DNA of 64,000 nt from an uncultured Paracoccaceae bacterium (GCA_951812305.1 CATOSB010000012.1:271591-335590), one strand, 5' to 3'. Counted from the stretch's first letter, positions 1-8,999 are shown. Made by a program: numbers and translations. The notes: generated by a model from the sequence alone, not told the origin.

Positions 1-1583
1 GTCCGATAGGGTTGCGGGGTTTTGTTCCGTCAGAGCCGTGCGATGATCTGAGGTGGTGACAGGGTCAGGATTTCCAGGATGTTGAACCGGTGTTTTCTGG
101 CCGTCGAGATGACGGACCTGATGTCGGCGAAGACCCGCGCGCCCTCGAGGGTGCGGAAGGTGCCCGAGATTTTCATGCGCAGCTTCATCATGCGCAGGTC
201 CTGTTCGGCCTGATTGTTTGTGAATGGGACCGCGAAGTCGGCGATGAATCGCAAAACGTCATCGCGGTAGTCACGCAGGCGGAGGAGCAGGTTGTGGCCT
301 GGCCGCCTGGCTTTTCGGCCGCGGGTGCCGGGGCTTTTGGCCAGCGGGGGCTGGCGTTCGTGGAAGGCGAGCCCCTTGGCGAGGATCGCCATGTATCTGG
401 TGACTATACCCTGGCGAACCAGTTCCGGGAGTTCGGTCTCGCCTTGATCCTGAGCCGCGCATCTGAGCTGATTGGCGCTATGAAGCACTGCGCTCATCTC
501 CGTCGCCCAAGGCTCTTTTTCGATCTCTTCGATGGCCTTGAGTTCGCGCAAGTGATGCGCCCCGCAGAGGGCGTGGGCGTCCACTCCGCTCATATGGGCG
601 TAGTAGGGTTTCCAGTGATCATGAATGATCGTCCCGCCGGTCAGGAAGGTTGGAACAGCACCGCGTTTGGCGCTGATGCGGTAATGGGTGAAGGCGGTAT
701 CGCAGATCGTGTGCAGCCAGTGCAGCTTGCCGGCAACACGAAGTCCGGTCTCGTCCAGATGCCGAACGCCGCCTTCGGCAAGCCGGGCGAGAATGTGTTC
801 AACCACGACACCCATCTTATTTGCCGCGCCGCGCGTCCAGTTGGTCACGCTGGCCGCGCACAAGCTGGTGGCCCCAAACAGGTCGCGCATAAGCTGGCAG
901 ACCCGATCCTCGGGTATCAGCTGCTGAACATTGCAATAGACCGCCACTGCCCGCATGCGCGTGCCATATTGCACATGCGCGGCCACGCCATCGGGAAAGC
1001 CAGCCGTCGTCGTGGCTCGACAATGGTCGCAACAATAAACCGCCGCCTGATGCTCGGTGACCTCCAGGCGTGGCGCAGGCAAGTCGAACACCTGACGCTT
1101 CTCGATCCCTTTCACCATCTCCGCCGTCAGGGCGCTCTGACAGGCGCTGCAATGCGTCGCCTCATGCCGTTCGACAAAGTCGGGTGTTGACGTCTGGCGC
1201 AGGGTGTCGCCCCGGTGGCCAACTTGGCCGCCACTTTTCTTTCCGGATTTGCCACGCAGGCTGCGCGGGGCTGGCTTCTTCAGGCCATCACTTGAAGGGG
1301 GCTTGCTGCTATTGCTGCTGTTCTTGGCCAACTGTCGGCGCAGGTCCGTGATCTCTTCCGCCATGCTCGCCAACGCAGCTTCAAGCTCAGCGATCCGACG
1401 CAGAGCCGTGGCGAGAAGTTGTTCAAGGGCGGCAACCTGATCCATCCCACCACTGATTCAGAGAAATCAACCCGGCGCCACAGAATTCAGACAAGAAAGA
1501 AAAAAAACACGCGCAAAATGGCAAATTCGACTCACCATAAAACTGACAATAACACTCAAACGTGGGGGGTGCTTGGGAGTTAC
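1..1583 (-). mobile_element. IS66-family element, copy 1 (cut by the window edge)
   Basis: One of four nearly identical single-ORF IS66 elements in the window (others at 10092, 28167 and 40058). Full copies are about 1600 bp and end in the inverted repeat GTAACTCCCAAGCACCC. Here the right end is complete (ends at 1583) but the first roughly 18 bases lie outside the window, so the target duplication cannot be tested. It sits downstream of the flgD 3' fragment and cuts a short minus-strand ORF beginning at 1668. Confidence 0.93.
30..1445 (-). CDS. IS66-family transposase (single-ORF type)
   Basis: 471-aa transposase that cuts and joins the IS ends. An N-terminal coiled coil (residues 1-40) is followed by a low-complexity linker (NSSNSSKPPSSDG), a zinc-finger-like region with CSAC and CCDHC cysteines (about 98-145), and the DDE_Tnp_IS66 core. 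The core carries HLDETG, HDHWKPY and the C-terminal FTNNQAEQDLRM with the catalytic Glu. No tnpA or tnpB accessory genes accompany it, which fits the single-gene (ISBst12-like) branch of IS66. The ORF is intact. The 366-aa ORF on the opposite strand is a shadow. Confidence 0.95.
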   Translation of the reverse strand: MDQVAALEQLLATALRRIAELEAALASMAEEITDLRRQLAKNSSNSSKPPSSDGLKKPAPRSLRGKSGKKSGGQVGHRGDTLRQTSTPDFVERHEATHCSACQSALTAEMVKGIEKRQVFDLPAPRLEVTEHQAAVYCCDHCRATTTAGFPDGVAAHVQYGTRMRAVAVYCNVQQLIPEDRVCQLMRDLFGATSLCAASVTNWTRGAANKMGVVVEHILARLAEGGVRHLDETGLRVAGKLHWLHTICDTAFTHYRISAKRGAVPTFLTGGTIIHDHWKPYYAHMSGVDAHALCGAHHLRELKAIEEIEKEPWATEMSAVLHSANQLRCAAQDQGETELPELVRQGIVTRYMAILAKGLAFHERQPPLAKSPGTRGRKARRPGHNLLLRLRDYRDDVLRFIADFAVPFTNNQAEQDLRMMKLRMKISGTFRTLEGARVFADIRSVISTARKHRFNILEILTLSPPQIIARL

Positions 1584-1837
1584 CTTTCCACGATTGCAAC
1601 CATTCCGTCGGTGCGGGCAAATGCCCAACCCGAATGTGCCCGAGAATCTTCGGGATCGCTATGCCCATGCCTGCCTCTTTTCGGTCTTACGCCGAAGTTA
1701 TCCACAGGCTATCAGATTGGAATCATTGAACCTAGGCAGAATGGTTCAGGTTATTGCATTGAAAATGAACCGCGACCGGAAAAGCACGGTCACGCTATCG
1801 GTTACAGTCTTAAATCAGGAAACTTGGTCGGAACAGG
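1584..1837. other. Short gap with a truncated minus-strand ORF
   Basis: This stretch separates IS66 copy 1 from the flgD 3' end. On the minus strand an ATG at 1668, preceded by a purine-rich stretch, opens 28 codons (MGIAIPKILG...) before running into the IS66 at 1583. It may be the first part of a gene downstream of flgD that the IS truncated. It is too short to identify. I see nothing else here. Confidence 0.4.
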
Positions 1838-2110
1838 TCAGCGCAGCGCCGAAATCTCGGATGCAGCTATCGCCAACCCGCCAGCATCTATCAAAAACAC
1901 CTGTCCGCCTTCATTGCGCGCCTCGGTTATCTGGGTGTAGACCTCTGCGGTCCGGGACTCGATCATCTCGCCGTTGGTCGAGCTTTCAACAACAAACCGG
2001 TAATGACCCTCGGGCGCGGTTGACCCGTTCAACTGCCCGTCCCAGACATAGGTGCTTTCATCAGTTGGCAACGCAAACCTGTCGACCTCGTCGCCATTTG
2101 AGTCATAGAT
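1838..2110 (-). pseudogene. flgD: flgD 3' fragment (flagellar hook-capping protein, C-terminal half)
   Basis: This is the C-terminal part of the hook-cap scaffold FlgD. It encodes the FlgD Ig-like/tudor region (TYVWDGQLNGS, GHYRFVVE) and the natural stop. It has no start of its own: the frame runs upstream into the IS982-like element at 2111. Bases 2107-2110 (AGAT) are one copy of the 4-bp target duplication. Joining this piece to the 5' piece ending at 3634, with one AGAT removed, gives an uninterrupted 217-aa protein (...TVTMIIYDSNGDEVD...), a normal FlgD length. Confidence 0.9.
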
Positions 2111-2131
2111 AACCTGAGTTCTGGATAAGCG

Positions 2132-3025
2132 CTATATCTGGTATTCGACCTGCCTGATTGTTTCCGGCACGGTTATGGGTCCCATTTTAACTTTGGTTTT
2201 CCCGAGCATATAGGCTGCGACACACGAGATGAGGTGTACGAATGCGTTGGCAGGCGATCTGTGTCGAGTGTGTTCCAGTCCCATGCTGGTTTTCAACTTA
2301 TCGAACAGAGTTTCGATGATGAACCGCCTTCGCAACAGGATTTTGTTCAGGATTGGCAGGAGATAGTTTTTCATGTTGCGGCGAATGCCGGTGACGAGGT
2401 GGAGCCCACGCTGCCAGAGCCGTTGGAAGAGGGATTTGGAGATATAGCCCTTATCAGCAAATATTTTGCCTTCGAGGCCCGCGATCATGGCTTCAAACGG
2501 CTTTCGATCATCGACATTACCTGCCGTGATTTTGACGGCCATGATCTCCCCCTTGTTGTTGATGATTAGATGCAGTTTGAAGCCAAAGAACCAGCCCATT
2601 GTGCTGCGACCGCGCTTTGCCAGCCCCTTGAAGACCTTGTTTCGATTAATGCGGGCATTGTGGCAGACCGCGAGCTTAGTGCTGTCGGCAAAATAGACGC
2701 CGGTTTTTTCACCGCTGAAGCAGTGCAGCAGTATGCAAAACGGCACCATTAATCTTGGCATGAGGCTGACAAACCGACCATAGCTCGGGAGGTTGCCAAA
2801 GCAGTCACGGTATTTCTGCTCAACGCCATAAATCCAATAATGTTTGAAGTCCTTGAACGGCGACAAGTGAAACAAGACCATGATGAACAGGCTCTCCCCC
2901 AGGGTCAGCTTGCCGGCGCGAAGCCTCTGACGACCCGAGGGGATCAACCGGTGGCGCTCCCAGTCCTCGTAGGTTTTTGCAAAGTCATCGAGACAGACAA
3001 AAAGTGCGGTGTTAGTGATCGACAT
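2132..3025 (-). CDS. IS982-family transposase
   Basis: DDE transposase. The likely start is the ATG at 3025 (MSITNTALF), giving 297 aa; an upstream in-frame ATG at 3067 would add 14 residues. IS982-type landmarks visible are ADSTKLAVCHN (first Asp), GNVDDRKPF, FADKGYISKSL (second Asp) and RRRFIIETLFDKLK (Glu). The ORF is intact. It is divergent from the passenger gene at 3154, with about 130 bp between them that must hold both promoters. Confidence 0.9.
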   Translation of the reverse strand: MSITNTALFVCLDDFAKTYEDWERHRLIPSGRQRLRAGKLTLGESLFIMVLFHLSPFKDFKHYWIYGVEQKYRDCFGNLPSYGRFVSLMPRLMVPFCILLHCFSGEKTGVYFADSTKLAVCHNARINRNKVFKGLAKRGRSTMGWFFGFKLHLIINNKGEIMAVKITAGNVDDRKPFEAMIAGLEGKIFADKGYISKSLFQRLWQRGLHLVTGIRRNMKNYLLPILNKILLRRRFIIETLFDKLKTSMGLEHTRHRSPANAFVHLISCVAAYMLGKTKVKMGPITVPETIRQVEYQI

Positions 3026-3153
3026 GAGTGGCGGTCCATATTGTGTCGCTTTTGAACCTTGAATCATGGGGCAACGTACCTGGAAACCCCTCTCACCCCA
3101 TACTAATCACGGGGGCATTCAGGCTGGTCAACACGGGGCAAAAGGTGCGCGCC

Positions 3154-3594
3154 ATGGAGAACAACTTCCCAATCAACGAAGATCTCGCTTATGAGAAGAT
3201 CCGGGACCTCATGTTCGACATGATGGAAGAGGACCCCAACCGTTTCTACGCCCTCACGGATAAGCTCAATGAACTGGCTGCGCTCCCTAAAAGAACCATG
3301 ACACTTGTGCTCGATCTGATGGCTGCCACTCCCTTTCAGGTGATCATCCCGAAACACGTACGGAAAAATGACCCTGATACATTCAAAGCAGATCACGAAA
3401 CCGTTTCAAATGTTCTATTTCTTGGAGAGTTTGGCGGAATTGCCGTTGAACTGGAGCCAAATGAGGCTTTGAGAGAACCGAGGATCATTTCCATAACAAT
3501 GGTGGAAATCCCTCATCGCAACCCTCTGCGAAAAAGGGTCAACGAGTATCGTAAAAAACGAATCAAAAAACTACGAAAAAATTCTGTCGAGTAG
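3154..3594 (+). CDS. Unknown 146-aa passenger protein in the IS982-like element
   Basis: I do not recognise this protein. The ATG at 3154 (MENNFPINED) follows an AAAGG stretch; the frame is open upstream but without a better start. The N-terminal part is acidic (MFDMMEEDPNRFYALTDKLN), the middle is hydrophobic/beta-like (FQVIIPKH, VLFLGEFGGIAVELEPN), and the last 25 residues are very basic (RKRVNEYRKKRIKKLRK). There is no signal peptide or membrane segment. The gene lies wholly inside the element's inverted repeats, 17 bp after its stop begins the terminal region. The same 3' end recurs at 11694. It could be a regulator, antitoxin-like or nucleic-acid-binding accessory protein; that is speculation. 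Confidence 0.7.
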   Translation: MENNFPINEDLAYEKIRDLMFDMMEEDPNRFYALTDKLNELAALPKRTMTLVLDLMAATPFQVIIPKHVRKNDPDTFKADHETVSNVLFLGEFGGIAVELEPNEALREPRIISITMVEIPHRNPLRKRVNEYRKKRIKKLRKNSVE

Positions 3595-3633
3595 TGCACT
3601 GGTGACGCCAACGTCTTATCCAGTATCGGGGTT

Positions 3634-4018
3634 AGATAATCATCGTCACCGTATCCGCGATGGCCAGTGGATCGGTGTTGACTGTGATCGGGTCGCCCTG
3701 AAAATACCCCGGAACCGGCGCGCGCGCCTCCATCCCAACCCAACCTGCGTATTGCGCCATGCTGCTTACAACATTCTGTCCGATGATGGATTCAAGCAGG
3801 TTGTTGGTCAGGACTTGCTGTTCAACGCTGGAAAACGTTGCAAGCTGCACCGCAAAGTCTTCTGACTTCACCGGGTCGAGCGGATCCTGATTTTGCATTT
3901 GAACGGTTAGCATTCGCAAGAAAGTTTCGAAGTCGGAGTCGATGGCCCGCGCGTTAGACTCCGATGGGGCAGCTGCACCAGTTGTTGGGGCGGTCGCAGT
4001 GGCTGAAACAACATCCAT
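3634..4018 (-). pseudogene. flgD: flgD 5' fragment (flagellar hook-capping protein, N-terminal half)
   Basis: N-terminal half of FlgD with the conserved FlgD_N segment: FLRMLTVQMQNQDPLDPVKSEDF, QLATFSSVEQQ and the NLL(E)SIIGQN motif. In the present sequence it stops almost at once after entering the IS982-like element (128 codons). It lies 18 bp downstream of fliK on the same strand, so fliK-flgD was one transcription unit. FlgD is required for hook assembly, so hook formation should be blocked unless another copy exists. Confidence 0.92.
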
Positions 4019-4036
4019 GATCGCAGTTCCTTTCGG

Positions 4037-6547
4037 CTAGATTCTGATATCGACGCCTGCGCCCAGTGAGATCGAGAGGGGCGTCATATGTTCGGGTTCA
4101 TCCAAATTTCGGCCCGGCGAGTTGATTGTCTTGGATTTTTCGTCGGCAAGTTCACGCTCTTCGCCGCCATCCTGCTCACCGAAATTGAAAGCAATGTCCT
4201 CAAACCCCAATCCACGAAACTCATCTGCCAACTGGTCGATGTTGCGGCGCAACAGGTCCATCGTCTCTTGCCGCTCTGCCGTCAGTGTGACCTGAATCGT
4301 GCCATCGCCCGTGGCGACCGAAAGCTTTACACGGCCGAGCTCTTCCGGTCTGAGAGTAATCTCAACGGGCCGGTCCGGCATCTGGCGAACCGCTTCGTGC
4401 AATTGCGTCGCGATGTGACGGGCCATTCGAACATCGGGCAAATTACGCGCCTGATCCGGTCGCTGGTTATCCGCCGTCTGTCCAAGCATCAGATCTGTGG
4501 TGCGAGCTTCGCCAAACGGCAGGGTAAGATCTTTTGTCGTGTCCTTCGCAATGACGGCGAACTGGCCCGTCGGCGAGGTAGGCACGAATGCGGCCATTGG
4601 CTGTGGCATCGTGATCGGAGCATTTGACTCTTTTGCCATTGATTTCTTTGGCGATGCCTCCGACCTAACTTTTTTCGAAACAGTAACTTCCGGCCGCATT
4701 TGGTGCCCAACCGCCTGTACTGTGACTTGTCCTGTCTTTATGGCGTCCGGCTTCGCGGTATCGGGCGCGGGCGGAGAATTTAATTCTGGTTGGTCAAGGC
4801 TCTTGGGATCGCTGTACATCAAAGGGACATAAGCGGTCACCTTGACGGAGTTTTCGGCGACTTTCACAGCGGGCAATACTTTTGGTTGGATCGCAGTTTC
4901 AAGTTGATTGGGCTTGTGACGCGGACGGGTCTGAACGCCTTTTGAAGTCACAGAAATCTCGTTTTCACTGGTCGAGACAGGCATTCGTGTTGCATTGGTA
5001 AGAGATGGTCGATCGGGGTATTCTACCGGCTGTCGAATAATCGGTATTTCTGCAACCGGTATCGATTTCGGCGATGAGTTAATCGGTGCCACTTCAATTT
5101 TTGTGCTCACCGGTCTCCATTCCAGTTTCTGCCAGTCCTGCACTCTTTCAGTTTTGGTGTCCGCCGAATTGGGCTTTGGCGTAGTGGACTTGCGTAACTC
5201 AACGGTCGGGGTCGGAAACTGGGTCTTGATCTTCCTGGTCTCTGGCGCAGGATTGTCCGCCAGCATTGGTACTGACATCTGACGACCTGCCTGATCAGGT
5301 AATGGCGCCGGAGACCCGGTTACCGGCTGTGGTTGCGCGGAACCGTTATTTGGCAATGGAACGGGCTTGCTGCTTTCCGCACGTGTTTGCGATGGTAAGA
5401 AACTGTCATCATGCGTCGCCGGTTTTGAAATTTCGTCAGCGCGATCAGCCACAGGCGACACCGACGGCACCCGCGCATTTAAATGCTCACGGCGCGCACG
5501 GATTTCAATTTTTGGCGCTTCGGCGATTTCAACCGTGCCCTCACCCTTAACCTTAGGGGCACCTCGATCCGGAGTCTCCGGCAATGCTGGAACGGGCTCG
5601 TCAAGCGCTGCCGGCAAATTTGTCCTTCGATCAATCACGCCCGATCTACTGGCTCGAATCTGCACCTCTGGCAGGGTCTCAGTTGCCATAGCGCGGCGCC
5701 CCGGTTCGGTCCTTGAAGGTGCGGTATCAACCCGTTCACTCTGGCGGGCAGAAAGCACCTGGGAAGGCGACGTTAATATCGCCTGCTTGATCCTGTTCCC
5801 GTTGTCATCTGCCGGTTGCAAGGATGCAAACCGTGTCGTTTGTCTGGCGACCGGGACGTCGACCCCCTGATTGTCTTGCTTTGGCGCAACCGGAATGGCG
5901 CCAGGTACCGCCGGTACTGGTGTGGAGTTCGGGATTTTTGGCGCCTGTTCCAAGGTTTTAGATTTGCCCGGAGGATCGAATTTGGTTTGCAGCAACAAAT
6001 TGTCATCGGGCGTTAGTAAGAACTGCCGAGAATCTGCTTCAGGTTTTTGCGGCTGTGTAACCGAATCTACGGCTGCTGGGGGATTCGTGCCTACGATCCA
6101 CTCATTTTTGGTTGAAGTCAGCCGGTCAGCGGAAGGCGGATTGGGTGTCTCGACAATTGGCGCGTCTGGTATCACGGCAAGTGGATATTCGGGGGAAGGG
6201 CGGCCTTCGACGTCAAAATGGGCTATAGTTTTTTTCAGCGGGAATACTGGCCGCGTCTCAGCTTCTTCCGAATATGTCGGGACGTGATGCGATCCATCCC
6301 ATTCTTGGAATTCCGCCTCTTGATGCGATTCCGTCAGCGAGGTCGCAACGGCGGCAACATCCCAATCCGGCACATCAGTGACGTCAAAATCGCCCTCTGC
6401 CCGATACGAGCCATACTCGACAAAGGCCGCCAGGAAATTCCGCGCGCCCTCTGGAATCGGCGCATCGCCATCCAATTCTGACGGCAATGCCTTTTCTGAC
6501 GGCAACACATTTCGTGTAAGCGCGGTAAGGAATTCAATCGCCTGCAT
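4037..6547 (-). CDS. fliK: Flagellar hook-length control protein FliK
   Basis: About 836 aa from the ATG at 6547 (MQAIEFLTAL), preferred over the upstream ATG at 6592 because a GGAGA lies just before it. FliK measures hook length and switches export specificity. Residues up to about 690 are long, Pro/Thr/Ser-rich and low in order, as expected of the ruler part. The C-terminal Flg_hook domain is clear (RPVEITLRPEELGRVKL, ERQETMDLLRRNIDQL, GLGFEDIAFNFGEQ). It is intact. It is divergent from the rod-binding gene at 6665. Confidence 0.92.
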   Translation of the reverse strand: MQAIEFLTALTRNVLPSEKALPSELDGDAPIPEGARNFLAAFVEYGSYRAEGDFDVTDVPDWDVAAVATSLTESHQEAEFQEWDGSHHVPTYSEEAETRPVFPLKKTIAHFDVEGRPSPEYPLAVIPDAPIVETPNPPSADRLTSTKNEWIVGTNPPAAVDSVTQPQKPEADSRQFLLTPDDNLLLQTKFDPPGKSKTLEQAPKIPNSTPVPAVPGAIPVAPKQDNQGVDVPVARQTTRFASLQPADDNGNRIKQAILTSPSQVLSARQSERVDTAPSRTEPGRRAMATETLPEVQIRASRSGVIDRRTNLPAALDEPVPALPETPDRGAPKVKGEGTVEIAEAPKIEIRARREHLNARVPSVSPVADRADEISKPATHDDSFLPSQTRAESSKPVPLPNNGSAQPQPVTGSPAPLPDQAGRQMSVPMLADNPAPETRKIKTQFPTPTVELRKSTTPKPNSADTKTERVQDWQKLEWRPVSTKIEVAPINSSPKSIPVAEIPIIRQPVEYPDRPSLTNATRMPVSTSENEISVTSKGVQTRPRHKPNQLETAIQPKVLPAVKVAENSVKVTAYVPLMYSDPKSLDQPELNSPPAPDTAKPDAIKTGQVTVQAVGHQMRPEVTVSKKVRSEASPKKSMAKESNAPITMPQPMAAFVPTSPTGQFAVIAKDTTKDLTLPFGEARTTDLMLGQTADNQRPDQARNLPDVRMARHIATQLHEAVRQMPDRPVEITLRPEELGRVKLSVATGDGTIQVTLTAERQETMDLLRRNIDQLADEFRGLGFEDIAFNFGEQDGGEERELADEKSKTINSPGRNLDEPEHMTPLSISLGAGVDIRI

Positions 6548-6664
6548 ATTGTCTCCGGGGATTCTGCCGCCGTTTGCCGGAGTTATGCGCAACAGGGATT
6601 ACCGGATGTTTACCTGATGAGGTCAAACTGCCCGCCAAATAGATCGAATTGTGTGGAGTGTCAG

Positions 6665-6949
6665 ATGGAACAGATTACGCCCGTCACACCGTTGCCGCCG
6701 CAGCCTGTTGGGCAAGACCAGAGACTGTGGGAGGCTGCGCAGGCATTGGAAGCGTCCTTCCTGTCGGAAATGTTGAAATCCGCAGGCGTTGGTCAGTCGC
6801 GCGGTTCGTTTGGCGGCGGGATCGGCGAGGATCAGTTCAATTCGTTCCTGCGCACCGAGCAGGCCAGACAAATGGCCGCCGCCGGCGGCATCGGATTGGC
6901 GCAATCAATCTTTGAGGCGCTGGAGGAGAAGAATAATGCGGCTATTTGA
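6665..6949 (+). CDS. Rod-binding protein (FlgJ N-terminal type)
   Basis: 94 aa from the ATG at 6665. It matches the N-terminal rod-capping domain of FlgJ (LEASFLSEMLKSAG, FGGGIGEDQFNSFLRTEQARQMAAAGGIGLAQSIF) and lacks the muramidase domain. That is the standard short form in alphaproteobacteria, where it is often named flgJ or chemotactic protein CheL. It acts in the periplasm during rod assembly. Its 3' end overlaps the next gene by 14 bp, implying translational coupling. Confidence 0.88.
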   Translation: MEQITPVTPLPPQPVGQDQRLWEAAQALEASFLSEMLKSAGVGQSRGSFGGGIGEDQFNSFLRTEQARQMAAAGGIGLAQSIFEALEEKNNAAI

Positions 6950-7289
6950 TCTGGTGACAGCGGACGAAGCTTTGGACGACCTTCTGAACCGCGAACGTCG
7001 CGCGATCATCGACGGCCGCCTTGATCAGTTGGAGCGCCTGGCAAAAGAGAAAGAGCGCTTTGTTGGATTATTGCCAAATTCCAATACAGGTCCCGCGACG
7101 CTGGAGGCCTTGCGCCACAAGATCGAGCGGAACAGCAAATTGCTGCAGGCGGCGCAGCAGGGGTTAATGAATGCGCAGCGCTTGATCGGAGCTTTGCAAA
7201 AGCCAAAGCCGGCGCTGCAAACTTATGACCGTCTTGGCCGTAAACAATTGCACTCAGTGTCAAATTCACAGAATGAGCACCGGGCTTAA
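6936..7289 (+). CDS. FlgN-like flagellar export chaperone
   Basis: 117 aa from the ATG at 6936. It is a small helical, coiled-coil protein (LLNRERRAIIDGRLDQLERLAKEKERFVGLL...ALRHKIERNSKLLQAAQQGL) of the FlgN family, which holds hook-filament junction proteins for export. Position directly after the rod-binding gene and before flagellin supports this. Identity rests on size, heptad pattern and context rather than a strict motif. Confidence 0.75.
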   Translation: MRLFDLVTADEALDDLLNRERRAIIDGRLDQLERLAKEKERFVGLLPNSNTGPATLEALRHKIERNSKLLQAAQQGLMNAQRLIGALQKPKPALQTYDRLGRKQLHSVSNSQNEHRA

Positions 7290-7343
7290 GGCGCCATTTA
7301 TCTGCGAATTTTAGGAATAAATCCTAAGCGATGCGGGCGAAAA

Positions 7344-7358
7344 TTAACGCATCGTTAT
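7344..7358. promoter_or_regulatory. Candidate CtrA-binding site upstream of flagellin
   Basis: TTAA-CGCATCG-TTAT is one base from the alphaproteobacterial CtrA consensus TTAA-N7-TTAA. It lies 153 bp before the flagellin start in the 220-bp leader (7290-7510). CtrA is known to control flagellar genes in Rhodobacterales. This is a single match, so direct control is an inference. Confidence 0.45.
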
Positions 7359-7510
7359 CCTGAACCGGTAAGATTTCCCGTGCACCCGAGGGGGTGGCGC
7401 GCCAGGGCAGCAGCCAGGGTCCGCATTTGTCAGAACGGCAAGATCAGTGCCCGACAAGGGCGAAACGTTCACGCGGCGCAAAAGGCGTCGCCAGACAAAA
7501 GGTAAAATAC

Positions 7511-8989
7511 ATGTCCAGTATTCTGACAAATACCAGCGCGATGGTCGCGCTTCAGACGCTGAAGGGTATCAACTCTAACCTTGCCAGCGCACAGAATGAA
7601 ATTTCGACCGGTAAAAGGATCGCAACGGCGCGCGACAACGCATCTATCTGGGCCATTTCGAAGGTCATGGAATCCGATGTCAAAGGCTTCCAGGCGATTT
7701 CGGAAAGCTTGTCGCTCGGTCAATCCACTGTATCTGTCGCAAGAAATGCGTCTGAAACGGTCACCGAACTTCTGACCGACATCAAGGGTAAGGTGGTCGC
7801 CGCGCAGGAGGAAAACGTCGACCGCGCTAAGATTCAGACCGACATCGTTGCGCTTCGCGACCAGATCAACTCGATCGTAGGCGCGGCTCAGTTCAACGGT
7901 CTCAACCTACTGAGCGGCACAGAGGCGGTCAACGTTCTGTCCTCGCTAGACCGCGCGTCGGATGGTACAGTTACGGCCAGCAACATCACCGTGAACCGCC
8001 AGGACCTGACCACATCGGCAGGAACATATGGCTCTGGTACCAGCCTGTCAGCAAACGCCACGGCCAGCGCCGCGGCTGTTGTAAACACTGCAAACTCTGA
8101 GACGCTGACAATTGCCGCGGATGCTGATGTTTCCGGCGACAGCTTCACTGTCACAGTTGGCGGGAGTTCGATCAGCTTTGCGGCGGGCGAAATTACCGGC
8201 GATCAGGATGCCGCCGCACTTGCGATCAACAACGCGATCAATGCGCTGGGGCTTGAGGGCGTTTCGGCCAGCGTTTCGACCAACGTCATCACAATCGCAT
8301 CTACCCGCGCGTTTGAAGATGTTTCCCTGACAGCTTTGAAAAATGGCGCTGGTGCGGGCGTGACCCTTTCCGCTGCAGAGATCGGTGAGCGGGCGGAGAA
8401 CATTGCGTTCTCGACATCCGCAAATGTCAATGATGGCGACGGCTATCAGGTGACGATTGGCAGCTCTGCGTATACTTATGTGGCCGGTCCAAACGAGAAT
8501 ATGGAAGACGTCGTACGCGGCCTCAAAGCAGCAGTAGATGCGGCTGGACTGACCGACATCACCACAGCGGTTGCACAGGAAAGCGGCCAGTGGCAGCTCA
8601 AAGTCGACAATAACGGCTCTTCGTTGGCATTCAGTGTTGTTGGCGCAGCTGACGGTACTGCGTCCGGCGGTCTCTTCGGACTTGGCGGCATTGACGTCAC
8701 AACCGACGCCGGCGCTGACGCAGCACTTGGGAATATCGAGACGCTGATCGATACCTCGATCGACGCCTCGGCCTCCTTTGGTTCCGATCAGGGAAGGATC
8801 GATACGCAAACCGACTTCGTTTCCAAACTGATGGATTCGTTGAAGTCTGGTATTGGTTCGATGGTCGATGCGGATATGGAAGCCGCCTCGGCACGCTTGC
8901 AGGCCCTGCAGGTGCAGCAGCAGCTGGGTATCCAGTCGCTGTCAATCGCCAACCAGGCGCCGCAGTCGATCCTGTCACTGTTCCGGTAA
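7511..8989 (+). CDS. fliC: Flagellin
   Basis: 492 aa from the ATG at 7511 (MSSILTNTSAM); a longer in-frame reading from 7394 is not used because family members begin with this motif. The conserved N-terminal D0/D1 helices (residues 1-140; SAQNEISTGKRI, IVGAAQFNGLNLL) and C-terminal D1/D0 helices (last 90; LQVQQQLGIQSLSIANQAPQSILSLFR) flank a Thr/Ser/Ala-rich variable middle of about 260 residues, longer than the short roseobacter flagellins. It is secreted as the filament subunit. The gene is intact although hook assembly is predicted to be broken by the flgD insertion. Confidence 0.95.
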   Translation: MSSILTNTSAMVALQTLKGINSNLASAQNEISTGKRIATARDNASIWAISKVMESDVKGFQAISESLSLGQSTVSVARNASETVTELLTDIKGKVVAAQEENVDRAKIQTDIVALRDQINSIVGAAQFNGLNLLSGTEAVNVLSSLDRASDGTVTASNITVNRQDLTTSAGTYGSGTSLSANATASAAAVVNTANSETLTIAADADVSGDSFTVTVGGSSISFAAGEITGDQDAAALAINNAINALGLEGVSASVSTNVITIASTRAFEDVSLTALKNGAGAGVTLSAAEIGERAENIAFSTSANVNDGDGYQVTIGSSAYTYVAGPNENMEDVVRGLKAAVDAAGLTDITTAVAQESGQWQLKVDNNGSSLAFSVVGAADGTASGGLFGLGGIDVTTDAGADAALGNIETLIDTSIDASASFGSDQGRIDTQTDFVSKLMDSLKSGIGSMVDADMEAASARLQALQVQQQLGIQSLSIANQAPQSILSLFR

Positions 8990-8999
8990 GCAAAACAAC

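Larger units (their letters stand above)
2111..3633 (-). mobile_element. IS982-like element carrying a passenger gene
   Basis: 1523-bp unit inserted in flgD. Its ends are imperfect inverted repeats: AACCTGAGTTCTGGATAAG at 2111 matches the complement of the right end (CTTATCCAGTATCGGGGTT, ending at 3633) at about 14 of 19 positions. It is flanked by direct AGAT repeats (2107-2110 and 3634-3637). Removing it with one repeat restores the flgD frame, so the whole 1.5 kb including the passenger ORF moved as one unit. No internal copy of the right end lies between the transposase and the passenger. A 70-bp remnant of a second copy is at 11694-11763. Confidence 0.85.

Noticed and set aside
90..1190. 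366-aa ORF antisense to each IS66 transposase
   Set aside because: It is present opposite every copy, has no family features and follows from the GC-rich codon use of the real transposase on the other strand.
1697..1712. TTATCCACA DnaA-box-like sequence, possible origin
   Set aside because: A single box with no AT-rich region, no further boxes and no dnaA/dnaN nearby; expected by chance.
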